In this document: positions 7,711 to 16,905 of the stretch, one piece after another
Layout of the letters: every line of letters starts with the position of its first letter
How positions within the stretch are numbered: position 1 is the stretch's first letter
Assembly (NCBI GenBank): GCA_046047495.1
Contig: JBJOHV010000046.1
Location: 83,996-147,995 of the forward strand
Source of the DNA: NORP240 sp046047495
GTDB taxonomy: Bacteria > Pseudomonadota > Gammaproteobacteria > Pseudomonadales > Pseudohongiellaceae
Reading direction: 5' to 3'
Length of the DNA stretch: 64,000 bases
The notes under the pieces: model-generated
The model's database searches: none
What the model was told of the DNA's origin: nothing
What the model saw: the letters and a program-made list of their open reading frames with translations, nothing else
Made by a program: the position numbers and the translations under genes

Positions 7711-10700
7711 TCAGCGGGGCAGCAGCCGATCGAGGGCACGGTTGATCAATTGTTCCGCCGGTGCCGGCGAGGGGCCCGTCGTGGCATCGGGTGCCGCCTG
7801 GGGTGTGTCGACACCGATGGCCCGCTGAATCAGGTCGCCGACCCGTTCCCGCACCTCGGTTTCCACCGCCCCGCGGATGATCTCCCCGACATCCGGCAGG
7901 CAGCGGGGCGCCGACAGGGTGCCGCTGCAGGCGATGGGCAGGCTGTAACCGCCGATGTCGTACTGCTGGCTGTCCCGGGTGGCGGTGGCCGCATCCACGC
8001 TGGTGAGCAGATCGAAGGCGATGCTGTTGTCGTTGAGGTTCATCACCGTGCCACGACCGCTGACCTGGAAGCCCGGGGAGCGGATCAGCATGTCGTTGCT
8101 GCTCACCACCCCGTCGTTGATGGCCAGGGTGGCTGCGAAGGAATCGAAGGCGGTCTGCTCGCCCCGCTGCACATCGGCGGGACGCCGGCTGCGGATCATG
8201 GTTTCCAGCTGGTTGAGCACGCTGGCGACATCGACACCACGCAGCACACCATCCTCCAGGGCTATGCGTCCGCTGCCGTTGAGACCCGCCTTGAGGGCGT
8301 TGGTATCGGCGCCGCTGGCTTCCAGGGTCAATTGCACATTGCCCTGGCCGGTCACATAAGTGGCATTCATCAGATCCTGAAGCAGGGCACCCATTGCCAC
8401 CTGCCGTAGTTCCGCCGTGAGGGAGGCCTGGGGGATCGCCGGATTCACATTCAAACTGGCATTGCCGTCAAAGCTGCCCTCGTAAAGGCTGGTGCGCAGC
8501 GGTGAAAGTTGCAACTGGCCCTCTCTTGCATTCAATCCCAGGGTGATTTCCGACAAGGTGAGGCCGGCGATACCCAGCCGTGCCACGCTCAGTTCGCCGT
8601 TGACGGACAGGCTGCGCAGCAGCTCCACCGGTAGCTCCGTCGTGCCGGCATTCGAGCTGCCGGCGGCGGGGGCTTCCGTGGCCGGCAGATAGCGGTCCAC
8701 ATCCAGATCCGACACGGACAGATCGAACTCCACGGAGGGACCGTCCAGATCGGGCAGTGCCAGTCTGCCGCGTACACTGGTGTCATCCAGCTGCAGGTCC
8801 AGTTCCTCCAGGCTGAGGTGATCGGCAGAACCGGAGAACTGGGCATTGAAGGCGAGGTCCTGCAGGACGGTGGCATCGCTGGTATCCGGTGCTGGCTGAT
8901 TGAGCTGCTGCAACAGCCGGCGAGGATTGAAGTTTTCCACCGCGACACGCCCATCGAAATTGGGCGCCGAGAGTATATTGGCCGCATTGATGTTGGCATT
9001 CACGTCCAGACCCAGCCCGGTGAGGGTGAGGGCTTCCAGGGTCACGGTTTCCCGATCCAGGTTGATGCGGCTGGGGGCATTGAGGGCCACGGTCACCGGG
9101 GTGTTGCCGATGGGTCCGCCGGCCAGGGTGACATCGAAGCGGGCGGGGCTGACGGTCAGGTCGCTGCGACCGCCGGATACTCCCACCTGCATGGAAAGAC
9201 TTTGCAGAACTTCGCCCAGATCGCCCTGGTCGATTGCGGTCAGCACCTCCCGCAGATTGCTGCCGCTGAGATTCAGATTGCCGGTGACCGTGCCGCGGCT
9301 GTTGCTCATGTCACGGGTGGAGACCGTGCCATCGAGCGCCAGACCCAGTCCCTGGGCACTCAGCACAGGCACCTGAATGTTGCCGGCGCCGATGTCCGCA
9401 TCGAACTGGGCGTTGACGGTGAATGACTTGTTGCCCACACTGTTGAGCCTCTCGCCATATTGATAAATGGGCGACTCGACCCCGTCATGGAACCAGCCGC
9501 CGATCTGCAGCATCAGTGGCAGGTCGGGTCCGGCGGCGGTCAGGTTGCCGCGCAGCACGGGAGAATCGGAGTTTATCTCGCTGGCGTTGAGGCTGCCATT
9601 GAGGGTCGCGCCCAGCAGCCGCACGTCCAGGGTGGGCACGTCCACCCGGCCCTGCTGCAGGTTGGCATCGAAGCGGGAGTCCACCGAGAAGGCCTTGTCG
9701 TTGACCACCCGCAGTTCCCGCCCGGCCTGGGCCAGGGTGGAATCGCGGCCACCGCTCAGTTGACCTATCACTTCCACTACGGCGGGCAGATCGGGCCCGG
9801 CGGCATTCAATTGACCGCTGATGACCGGTTGCCCGGATTGCAGACTGGCGGCATTGATGGTGCCGCTCAGGGTGGAGCCCAGCAGCCCGGCCTGCAGGTC
9901 GGCAACCGACACAGTATCGGTTGTGGCGGTCACGGTAGTCTGCAGATTGAAGGCGCGGTTGGGCAGGGCGGCGATCTGGCCGGCGAGGGGCTCAACTCCG
10001 GCGATGCGCAGCAGCAGGGCCATGTCGCTGCCCGACAGATTGACATCGGCCTCGTACACCGGCGAGTTGCCATTGAGGCCGCGACCGTCGATGCGGGCCT
10101 GCAGGCGGGTGTTGAGCGCGGTGAGATTGAGGGACGGCACACTGAGGGTGCCGGCATCCAGATCCATGTTCACCGCCGTGTTGACATCCAGGTTGGCGGA
10201 CCCGTCGGGCACGTTGGCGCCGCTCAATACGGTGCGCAGCCGGATGGGGTCGAGATCATAGCGGCCATTATCCAGATCGTAGTTGGCTGTGGCGGTGAAA
10301 TTCACCTCGGCTGTCAGCCGCGGCCGGCTGGCGGATGCGGTGAAGGTGAGGTTCATGTCGATCGGGTCACCGTAGGTCAGGGCACCGGTGGTGAATGTGA
10401 AATCCTCCACAGCATAACGCACGTCATTGGCGCGATCGTCCACGGTCAGGTTCACGTTGCGGATGTCCACGCCGCCCAGCAGGATATTGCCCAGGGGCGC
10501 ATCGTTGCCGGGCCCGGCGGAGGGGGTATCGGTGACCTCAGCGGATGTCAGGTCCGCCCAGTTGTTGCTGCCGTCTTCGGCGACGATGAGATTGAGCGAC
10601 ACACCCTGGATATGCACGGTGTCGATCTCGAAGCTGTTGTTCAACATGGGCAGCAGCTTGATACGCAGTGCGGCATAGTCAGCGCTGAACATCGGCTGGT

Positions 10701-10941
10701 CACCAAAACCCGGCGGATTGCCCACAGCCACATTGTTGACGGTGAAGCCGAACCAGGGATACACGCTGAAGTCGATATCGCCACCCAGGGTCCATTGGCG
10801 CCCGGTGGCCTGGGAAAATTCGTTGGCGACCCGCTCCTTGTAGTCATTGGGATCCAGGGTGAACAGGTAGGCCGTGGAAAGGATGATCACGGCGGTGACC
10901 AGAGCCAGACAAATGAGAAAAATTCTGAACAGCGTCTTCAT
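7711..10941 (-). CDS. AsmA family protein
   Basis: The 1076-residue protein begins with a transmembrane helix (residues 6-29) and the classic AsmA start, with LDPNDYKERVANEFSQATG and LGGDIDFSVYPWFGF close behind. A very long series of beta-strand repeats follows, then the AsmA-like C-terminal region (ALEDGVLRGVDVASVLNQLE, then FDLLTSVD near the end). AsmA-type proteins are inner-membrane-anchored periplasmic bridges of the VPS13/TamB type, thought to move phospholipids or maintain outer-membrane homeostasis. The length exceeds E. coli AsmA (617 aa) through extra repeats, as in YhdP/AsmA2 paralogues. It is divergent from the GNAT/C39 gene. Confidence 0.9.
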   Translation of the reverse strand: MKTLFRIFLICLALVTAVIILSTAYLFTLDPNDYKERVANEFSQATGRQWTLGGDIDFSVYPWFGFTVNNVAVGNPPGFGDQPMFSADYAALRIKLLPMLNNSFEIDTVHIQGVSLNLIVAEDGSNNWADLTSAEVTDTPSAGPGNDAPLGNILLGGVDIRNVNLTVDDRANDVRYAVEDFTFTTGALTYGDPIDMNLTFTASASRPRLTAEVNFTATANYDLDNGRYDLDPIRLRTVLSGANVPDGSANLDVNTAVNMDLDAGTLSVPSLNLTALNTRLQARIDGRGLNGNSPVYEADVNLSGSDMALLLRIAGVEPLAGQIAALPNRAFNLQTTVTATTDTVSVADLQAGLLGSTLSGTINAASLQSGQPVISGQLNAAGPDLPAVVEVIGQLSGGRDSTLAQAGRELRVVNDKAFSVDSRFDANLQQGRVDVPTLDVRLLGATLNGSLNASEINSDSPVLRGNLTAAGPDLPLMLQIGGWFHDGVESPIYQYGERLNSVGNKSFTVNAQFDADIGAGNIQVPVLSAQGLGLALDGTVSTRDMSNSRGTVTGNLNLSGSNLREVLTAIDQGDLGEVLQSLSMQVGVSGGRSDLTVSPARFDVTLAGGPIGNTPVTVALNAPSRINLDRETVTLEALTLTGLGLDVNANINAANILSAPNFDGRVAVENFNPRRLLQQLNQPAPDTSDATVLQDLAFNAQFSGSADHLSLEELDLQLDDTSVRGRLALPDLDGPSVEFDLSVSDLDVDRYLPATEAPAAGSSNAGTTELPVELLRSLSVNGELSVARLGIAGLTLSEITLGLNAREGQLQLSPLRTSLYEGSFDGNASLNVNPAIPQASLTAELRQVAMGALLQDLMNATYVTGQGNVQLTLEASGADTNALKAGLNGSGRIALEDGVLRGVDVASVLNQLETMIRSRRPADVQRGEQTAFDSFAATLAINDGVVSSNDMLIRSPGFQVSGRGTVMNLNDNSIAFDLLTSVDAATATRDSQQYDIGGYSLPIACSGTLSAPRCLPDVGEIIRGAVETEVRERVGDLIQRAIGVDTPQAAPDATTGPSPAPAEQLINRALDRLLPR

Positions 10942-11049
10942 GAGGGGATTCCCGTGACCAAAAACTTAAAGCCAAAGCCAGGTACAGTCTATAGAATTCG
11001 GAGCCAGGCCTCGTAAGCGGCGACTATACCTAAGAATTTTCACAATACT

Positions 11050-12159
11050 ATGATCAAACCCCTGGTTTTTCGCGAAGCGATGGAAGAAGACCTTGATGCG
11101 CTGATTGCCATCGAAACGGAGTGCTTCGCCACCGATCGCCTGTCCCGTCGCCGCATGCGCCACTGGATCAAGGCACAGAACCGGATACTGCTGGTGGCCC
11201 AGGATGAAAGGGGCTTGCTGGGCTATGCCCTGGTGCTGCTGCATCGGGGCACCCGCCTGGCCCGCCTGTACTCCATCGCCATCACGGCCCGTGCCCGGGG
11301 CACCGGCCTGGGCCGCAAGCTGATGAAAAAGATCGAGGCGGCGGCATCGGAAAAAGGCCGGCTGTTCATGCGGTTGGAAGTGGCCAAGGACAACAGCGCC
11401 GCCATCAATCTCTACGAAAAGCTGGGCTACCAGGTGTTTGACACCTTCGAAGACTACTACGAAAACCACCAGGATGCCCTGCGCATGCAGAAGCGCATCC
11501 GCTATATCCCGGCCAATGCCCTGAGCCGGCAGGTTCCCTGGTATGAGCAGTCCACGGATTTCACCTGTGGACCGGCCGCCCTCATGATGGCCATGGGCAG
11601 CCTCGACAACACCATCCGGCTCAACCGGGAGCTGGAGCTGGATATCTGGCGCGAAGCCACCACCATTTTCATGACCTCCGGCCACGGCGGCAGCCATCCC
11701 ATCGGCCTGGCCCTGGCCGCCAAGGCCAGGGGTTTCGGGGCGGAGGTGAGCATCAACAAGGACACCCCGGCCTTCGTGGCGGGGGTGCGCAACCCGGAGA
11801 AAAAAGCGGTGATCGCCCTGGTGGACCGCCAGTTCCGCGACAAGGCGCGAAGTGCCGGAGTGAAAATCCGCAAGCAGGAGGTGTCCCAGGATCTCATCGC
11901 CCGCTGGATGCAGGCCGGCGCCGCCGTGCTGGTGCTGATCAGCACCTACCAGCTGGATGGCAAGAAGAATCCCCATTGGGTGGTGGTGACCGGCATGGAC
12001 GATGTGTGTCTCTATGTCCACGACCCGGGTCCGCCGGAGGAAAACCAGACGCCGCTGGACCTGCGCCATGTCCCGGTGGCCCGGGCGGATTTCGCGAAGA
12101 TGTCCACCTTCGGCAGCGAGCGCCTGCGCACTGCCGTGGTGATCTGGCCCAGAAATTAA
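11050..12159 (+). CDS. GNAT acetyltransferase fused to C39-like peptidase
   Basis: Residues 1-150 form a RimI-like GNAT domain with the acetyl-CoA motif ARARGTGLGRKL and the C-terminal NLYEKLGYQ. Residues 160-369 form a papain-like C39 domain: catalytic Cys173 in TDFTCGPAA, His309 in NPHWVVV and Asp325 in VHDPGP, so the triad looks complete. In other proteobacteria this two-domain protein is encoded beside a RimK-type ATP-grasp ligase, in a predicted peptide- or metabolite-modifying system. No ligase is adjacent here; the nearest ATP-grasp gene is at 61996-62829. The stop codon TAA is supplied by a dispersed repeat. Confidence 0.88.
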   Translation: MIKPLVFREAMEEDLDALIAIETECFATDRLSRRRMRHWIKAQNRILLVAQDERGLLGYALVLLHRGTRLARLYSIAITARARGTGLGRKLMKKIEAAASEKGRLFMRLEVAKDNSAAINLYEKLGYQVFDTFEDYYENHQDALRMQKRIRYIPANALSRQVPWYEQSTDFTCGPAALMMAMGSLDNTIRLNRELELDIWREATTIFMTSGHGGSHPIGLALAAKARGFGAEVSINKDTPAFVAGVRNPEKKAVIALVDRQFRDKARSAGVKIRKQEVSQDLIARWMQAGAAVLVLISTYQLDGKKNPHWVVVTGMDDVCLYVHDPGPPEENQTPLDLRHVPVARADFAKMSTFGSERLRTAVVIWPRN

Positions 12160-12212
12160 GGGGACGAAATTAAGGGGACGGAGGGATTACTTTTTAATCC
12201 CTCCGTCCCCTT
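12152..12212. repeat. Palindromic repeat, family A copy 1
   Basis: An 18-bp inverted repeat: AAGGGGACGGAGGGATTA (12172-12189), a 5-nt loop, then its exact complement (12195-12212). Immediately left is a 14-bp tandem duplication, GAAATTAAGGGGAC, at 12152-12165 and 12166-12179. Both converging genes end inside the element: the GNAT/C39 stop is 12157-12159, and the 12187 gene takes its stop and last codons (GDGGIKK) from it. Confidence 0.95.
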
Positions 12213-12795
12213 TCTTTTTGGTCAGCAGGCCGCCTACTGTTCTGGCGCCCTCCACCAGGCGGGCTTCCAGGTTGTTGAGATGGTGGGCCGCCACATCGCG
12301 GCGGGCCAGTTTGTTGCCGACCCAGTAGCCGAGCCAGGCGATGGCGATCCACAGCACGATGGAATCGCCGCTGTCGGTCCAGTAGGTGAACCACAGAAAC
12401 GCAGACAACAGATTGGTCAGCTGGTTGATTCCGACGCTGATGAGGAACTCCACGAAGTTTTCCTGCATGCGGGTCACCACCACCACCGGATGCAGCAGGA
12501 AGCCGAACAGATCCCCCATTTCGATGACGAAGAAGGTCCACAGGCCCGCCAGACCATAAAACCCGCTGCCGAACCACATCCATTTCTTGTAGAGGAAATT
12601 GGCCTGCTTGCTGGAGCTGGCCTTGAGGCCCTGCTTCATCTCCTTGACCCGGGCCGCCACCAGCTTGTGATTGGCGTCGCGATCGATTTCACCGCTCAGA
12701 TAAAGCCAGCGGAAGATCAACCAGCTGAGGCACACCATGGGCACGCCCATAAGGGCAATCACTTCGATCCAGTTGAGCAGATTTATGTCGGACAT
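12187..12795 (-). CDS. Integral membrane protein, unknown family
   Basis: The 202-residue protein has a hydrophobic N-terminus (about residues 8-30) followed by a charged loop (EIDRDANHKLVAARVKEMKQ). Further membrane segments lie near 73-93, 110-130 and 140-160, with a basic C-terminal tail. I do not recognise the family. It is divergent from the phosphate transporter, and the shared 139-bp region holds the Pho-box-like site, so joint control is possible. The C-terminal residues KKKGDGGIKK and the stop are encoded by the repeat, so the native end has probably been replaced or extended. Confidence 0.75.
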   Translation of the reverse strand: MSDINLLNWIEVIALMGVPMVCLSWLIFRWLYLSGEIDRDANHKLVAARVKEMKQGLKASSSKQANFLYKKWMWFGSGFYGLAGLWTFFVIEMGDLFGFLLHPVVVVTRMQENFVEFLISVGINQLTNLLSAFLWFTYWTDSGDSIVLWIAIAWLGYWVGNKLARRDVAAHHLNNLEARLVEGARTVGGLLTKKKGDGGIKK

Positions 12796-12838
12796 TGAAC
12801 TGGCCTGGCGTATTATTCCGTGGCTCGGCAGAGTGGTG

Positions 12839-12856
12839 CTGTAACGTTTTTGTCAC
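12839..12856 (+). promoter_or_regulatory. Pho-box-like PhoB site
   Basis: CTGTAAC (12839-12845), a 4-bp GTTT spacer and TTGTCAC (12850-12856) form direct 7-mers with the 11-bp period of the PhoB consensus CTGTCAT-N4-CTGTCAT. Each half matches 5 of 7. It sits 79 bp upstream of a phosphate transporter, the expected target. Confidence 0.55.
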
Positions 12857-12934
12857 ATTCCCTTCCGAATAGCAATTATAGACTGGCGCGATTTTCATAC
12901 CCTTAGCATTACCGGCATTCAAGGAGCGCACACT

Positions 12935-14503
12935 GTGGCCTCACCAAGAATAGATAAGTTGAGCCTGTTTTTCGGGTTTCTGTTGGCAGGGTTCACACTG
13001 TACTTCATTGTTTGGGGCCTGGGCTATACCAACAACAACAGCCCTACCATTTTCATCCTGGCCAGTCTTTTCGGCCTCTTCATGGCCTTCAATGTCGGCG
13101 GCAATGACGTCGCCAACTCCTTCGGCACCAGTGTGGGCGCCGGCACTCTCACCATGAAGCAGGCGCTGGCGGTGGCTGCCATTTTTGAAGTCAGCGGCGC
13201 GGTGATTGCCGGGGGCGAGGTCACGGATACCATTCGCCAGGGCATCGTGGACCTGGGTGACATGGCCGTTGAGCCCATGGAATTCGTCTACATCATGATG
13301 TCGGCCCTGCTGGCCGCTGCCCTGTGGCTGTTGTTTGCCACCAAGAAGGGCTATCCGGTGTCCACCACCCACTCCATCATCGGTGGCATCGTGGGCAGTT
13401 CCATCGCCCTTGGTGTATTGATCAGCGGGGCAGATGCAGCCTTCGCCCTGGTGCATTGGGACCAGATCGGACTCATCGCGCTTTCCTGGGTCATATCACC
13501 CGTCCTGGGAGGCCTGGCCTCCTACAGCCTGTTCCTGATGATCAAGCAGCATATCCTGCTGTACAACGAGCAGGCGGAGCAGGCGCTGGGTGTGATCAAG
13601 GAGGAAAAGCGCAATCACAAGGAAGCGCACAAGAAGGCCTTCGAGCGCCTGGATGAACTGGAAAAAGTCGCCTATGCCGGCGCCCTGGCCCGGGACGCCC
13701 ACGTCTACCACGAGGCTGACTTCGACGTCGATGATCTTGAATCGGAGTATTTCAAGGAACTGCAACGAATCGAGGATAAGAAATACAGCATCGAGGCCCA
13801 CCGGGCTCTGGAGAATTGGGTGCCCCTGGTCTCTGCCCTGGGCGCCATGGTCATCTCCGCCATGCTGCTGTTCAAGGGGCTCAAGAATCTTGAGCTGGGA
13901 CTGACCACGCTCCATAACTTTCTTATCATGGGCATGGTGGGCGCATCAGTATGGATGGGCACCCTGATCTTTGCCAAGACCATGCGTGGTGAATCCCTGT
14001 CACGCTCCACCTTCATGCTGTTCAGCTGGATGCAGGTGTTTACCGCATCGGGCTTTGCCTTCAGTCACGGCTCCAATGATATCGCCAATGCCATTGGTCC
14101 CTTCGCCGCCATCATGGATGTGCTGCGCAGTGGTGTCGTCGGCGAGTCCGCCGCCATTCCCACCATCACCATGGTGACCTTCGGCGTTGCACTGATCGCC
14201 GGCCTCTGGTTCATTGGCCGTGAGGTGATCATGACCGTAGGCACCCACATCACCACCATGCATCCGGCATCGGGCTTCGCAGCGGAGTTGTCCGCTGCCG
14301 CCGTGGTACTGGGTGCATCACTGCTGGGTATCCCGGTGTCCAGCACCCATATCCTCATCGGTGCAGTGCTGGGTATCGGACTGGTGAATGCACAGAACAA
14401 CTGGAGTTTGATGAAGCCCATTGTGCTGGCCTGGGTGATTACCCTGCCGGCGGCGGCCACCCTCAGCGCGCTGTGCCTGGTCATTCTGCGCTCGGTGTTC
14501 TAG
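12935..14503 (+). CDS. PiT-family inorganic phosphate transporter
   Basis: A 522-residue polytopic protein with the duplicated PiT signatures: NVGGNDVANSFGTSVGAG near residues 52-69 and FSHGSNDIANAIGPFAA near 375-391. Ten or more hydrophobic segments flank a long cytoplasmic, coiled-coil-like loop (about residues 215-290, rich in Glu/Lys). PiT proteins import metal-phosphate with protons or Na+. The start is GTG at 12935, supported by AAGGAG 8 bp upstream. No DUF47/PhoU-like partner is adjacent. The upstream Pho-box-like site suggests induction when phosphate is scarce. Confidence 0.93.
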   Translation: MASPRIDKLSLFFGFLLAGFTLYFIVWGLGYTNNNSPTIFILASLFGLFMAFNVGGNDVANSFGTSVGAGTLTMKQALAVAAIFEVSGAVIAGGEVTDTIRQGIVDLGDMAVEPMEFVYIMMSALLAAALWLLFATKKGYPVSTTHSIIGGIVGSSIALGVLISGADAAFALVHWDQIGLIALSWVISPVLGGLASYSLFLMIKQHILLYNEQAEQALGVIKEEKRNHKEAHKKAFERLDELEKVAYAGALARDAHVYHEADFDVDDLESEYFKELQRIEDKKYSIEAHRALENWVPLVSALGAMVISAMLLFKGLKNLELGLTTLHNFLIMGMVGASVWMGTLIFAKTMRGESLSRSTFMLFSWMQVFTASGFAFSHGSNDIANAIGPFAAIMDVLRSGVVGESAAIPTITMVTFGVALIAGLWFIGREVIMTVGTHITTMHPASGFAAELSAAAVVLGASLLGIPVSSTHILIGAVLGIGLVNAQNNWSLMKPIVLAWVITLPAAATLSALCLVILRSVF

Positions 14504-14531
14504 TACAACCTGCCGGCCACACCAACGCGGA

Positions 14532-15629
14532 TCAGCCGCAGCGCCCCGGCAGGGCGGCAATCCAGGCGCGAATCAGCCCCACACCCTCGGCATGCATCAG
14601 GCTGCGCCCCAGCTCCGGCATCATTTCATCCGGCGCCGTGGACTGCAGGCGGTACAACAGGATGGAATCCTCCGGTGCCCCCGGCGTGATCCCGTAACGC
14701 CGGTTGCCGGTGCCGCCACCGGCCGCCACCGGACCCTTGCAGATGCCCAGGTCCACACCTTCCCGTGCAAAACCGTCCAGCAACAGGGCCGAGGTGTCGG
14801 CCGGGCCGCGGGGGTTGTGGCAGTGGCCGCAGTTCATGTCCAGATAGGCCCGGGCCCGTTTATCCAGGTTTGCCGATGCATCCTGCCAGCGGGGGACCGG
14901 TAGTGTGTCCGGCAATTCATTCAGCCAGCCACGGGCCTGCCACTGCTGCAGTGCTGTCAATCCATCGGCCGTTGAGGTCAGGGTGGCAAGCTGATGACTC
15001 ACCGCCCCCAGGGGCTGCAGGCCGCCGTCGGGATGCTCCTTCACGTGACACCCGGCACACTGGTTTTCATTGGGCACGAAGTAGGTGAATGCCTGGCCGC
15101 CGCTGTCACTCACCAGGGTGGCCGGCAGGCTGGCTCCGGCCACCCTCCGGAAGGCCTCGGTCTGCTCGTCATTCCACACATACACCAAAGGATCCCAGCC
15201 CTGCTCACGCCGCACCAGCAGTCGGGTTTCGATGAGCCGGTGCCGTTGCAGTGACAGGCCCGCAGTCGCCCCCGTATCAGGTGCCAGTTGGAACTCGCCG
15301 GTATCGGTGGTGGGGTAGTAGAAGGTCTTGCTGAGGATCGTCCCCTCCGGGTAATCGAGGCTGCCTGCTGTCACTGAAATCCGCTGCCCAGGGGGAATCC
15401 AGGCGCCGCGCAGCTTGTGGGCATAGTCGGTGAACAGGGTGTTGGCGGGGACGAATACCGCGGTGTCCTGATGGGGTGCCAGGTGTTCCTGGTTAAGATC
15501 GAAAAGCCCCCACTCGGAGAGGCGCTGTGGTGCGGTGTCAGTGTGATACACCGGGCCGCTGTCCTCACAGGACTGCAGCAGCAGGCCGGTGAGGAGCAGG
15601 GCGGCGAAGGTTTTACCGGGCCGGATCAC
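14532..15629 (-). CDS. Diheme c-type cytochrome, SO2930/HNE_0200 family
   Basis: The 365-residue protein starts with a lipoprotein-like signal (LLLTGLLLQSC) and carries two heme-binding motifs, CAGCH near residue 190 and CGHCH near residue 266. The frame and the C-terminal GITPGAPEDSILLYRLQST and MPELGRSLMH match the family usually called SO2930-type (TIGR03806). Members are typically encoded with a parallel beta-helix protein, exactly as here. The start is taken as GTG at 15629 because it overlaps the upstream stop by 4 bp (GTGA); the frame continues upstream but has no signal sequence there. Likely a periplasmic or outer-membrane-facing electron carrier of unknown partner. Confidence 0.88.
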   Translation of the reverse strand: MIRPGKTFAALLLTGLLLQSCEDSGPVYHTDTAPQRLSEWGLFDLNQEHLAPHQDTAVFVPANTLFTDYAHKLRGAWIPPGQRISVTAGSLDYPEGTILSKTFYYPTTDTGEFQLAPDTGATAGLSLQRHRLIETRLLVRREQGWDPLVYVWNDEQTEAFRRVAGASLPATLVSDSGGQAFTYFVPNENQCAGCHVKEHPDGGLQPLGAVSHQLATLTSTADGLTALQQWQARGWLNELPDTLPVPRWQDASANLDKRARAYLDMNCGHCHNPRGPADTSALLLDGFAREGVDLGICKGPVAAGGGTGNRRYGITPGAPEDSILLYRLQSTAPDEMMPELGRSLMHAEGVGLIRAWIAALPGRCG

Positions 15630-16849
15630 GGGGCGGAACTGAGCTGGATCTCCGACAGGGCCGGCAGCTTGCACTGGTGGGTGCTGATGTCGAAACTGGG
15701 CGCGGCAAAGCCATTGCTGCCATCCAGATTGACGAAGTCCGCATCGCCGTTGTTCATCAGGCACAACACCTGATTCGGCGTGCGGCCCTCGGCGATCAAA
15801 CCATCCCACACGATATCGGGAATGGGAGCGCCGTTGGTGGCAGCCTGCAATTCCGTCAGCAGGGGGTTGTCCGGAATCGTACCGCCACCGATGAAGCTGT
15901 TGTCATGGATGTGGATGCTTTCCGGGTAGGGGTCGTAGTTGGGATCGTTGATGGGCATGCCGGTGAGACCGTATCCGATCACCATGATGTTGGCGTTGTT
16001 GTTGTCGCTGAACTGGTTGCCGAACACCTCGATGTTGTCATTGGCCATGATCATCAGCCCCGACCCGTTGGGGACGGTGGCCACGATATTGCCTTCCGGC
16101 GCGAAATTGTCTGTGTTGTTGGCGTAGATGCGGTTGTTGAACACCCGGGTGTTGCGGCCGCCCTGCACCGGCAGGTCCGGCAGATCGAACACCAGGATGC
16201 CGCCGGTGTTGTTGGTGGCCACGTTGTCGTAGACGTCGGCAAAGGTGGAGTTCTCGATCTCGATGCCCGCCACGTTGTACTCAGCGCGGGAGTTGCGCAC
16301 GATGATGTTGCTGGACTGGCCCACGTAGATGCCCGCGTCGGAGGCACCGATGGCCACGGCGCCGTCGATCAGCACGTTCTGTGACTGCACCGGATAAATG
16401 CCGTAGGCGCCGTTGCTGGTGAGGGGGCCGGCGGTCCACTCGGTGCGCACATTGCGGATGGTGACGTTCTCACTTTCATTGATCTTGAGGGCATCGCCCA
16501 CGGTGTCCTCGATGGCCAGATCCTGGATGGTGAAATCATTGGCATTCACCAGCAGGCCTTCGGCGCCCTGCAGCTGGTTCTTGAAGGACAGGATGGTGGC
16601 ATTCATGCCAACGCCTCGGATGGTCACGCCGTCCACGGTGAGGGACAGGCTGCGGGTGATGTTGTGCACCCCGGCCGGGATGTCGATCATGGCGCCGGGC
16701 CGGGCCTCGATCAACTGCTGTTGCAGAACCTCCTCGAAACTCAGTACCGGAGCGGGCGGCGTGGGCGGTTCGGATTCGCTGCAGGCCACCAGGACACTGG
16801 CCAGCCCGGCCAGCAGCACCCAGTTGCCGTTGTGGGGTAATTCCTTCAT
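15626..16849 (-). CDS. Parallel beta-helix lipoprotein (TIGR03805-like)
   Basis: A 407-residue protein with a lipobox LVAC (Cys23), then GAMIDIPAGVHNITRSLSL and repeated right-handed beta-helix turns: NVTIRNVRT, NVLIDGAVA, NIIVRNSRA, IEIENSTFADVYDN, NIEVFGNQF. These folds occur in polysaccharide lyases, but no catalytic residues can be assigned. The gene overlaps the diheme cytochrome gene by 4 bp; this two-gene cassette recurs in proteobacteria with unknown function. The protein is probably anchored in the outer or inner membrane facing the periplasm. It is divergent from the DUF3445 gene at 56 bp. Confidence 0.87.
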   Translation of the reverse strand: MKELPHNGNWVLLAGLASVLVACSESEPPTPPAPVLSFEEVLQQQLIEARPGAMIDIPAGVHNITRSLSLTVDGVTIRGVGMNATILSFKNQLQGAEGLLVNANDFTIQDLAIEDTVGDALKINESENVTIRNVRTEWTAGPLTSNGAYGIYPVQSQNVLIDGAVAIGASDAGIYVGQSSNIIVRNSRAEYNVAGIEIENSTFADVYDNVATNNTGGILVFDLPDLPVQGGRNTRVFNNRIYANNTDNFAPEGNIVATVPNGSGLMIMANDNIEVFGNQFSDNNNANIMVIGYGLTGMPINDPNYDPYPESIHIHDNSFIGGGTIPDNPLLTELQAATNGAPIPDIVWDGLIAEGRTPNQVLCLMNNGDADFVNLDGSNGFAAPSFDISTHQCKLPALSEIQLSSAP

Positions 16850-16905
16850 AGCCTTGCCTCGCTTGCATTGCAGGTTGGAAACGGTTGCGCCAGTATAACG
16901 TGCCC

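Noticed and set aside
9460..11016. Long forward-strand open frame (518 codons) opposite the AsmA gene
   Set aside because: Shadow of the AsmA gene: no ribosome site and Gly/His-rich composition typical of antisense frames in GC-rich DNA.
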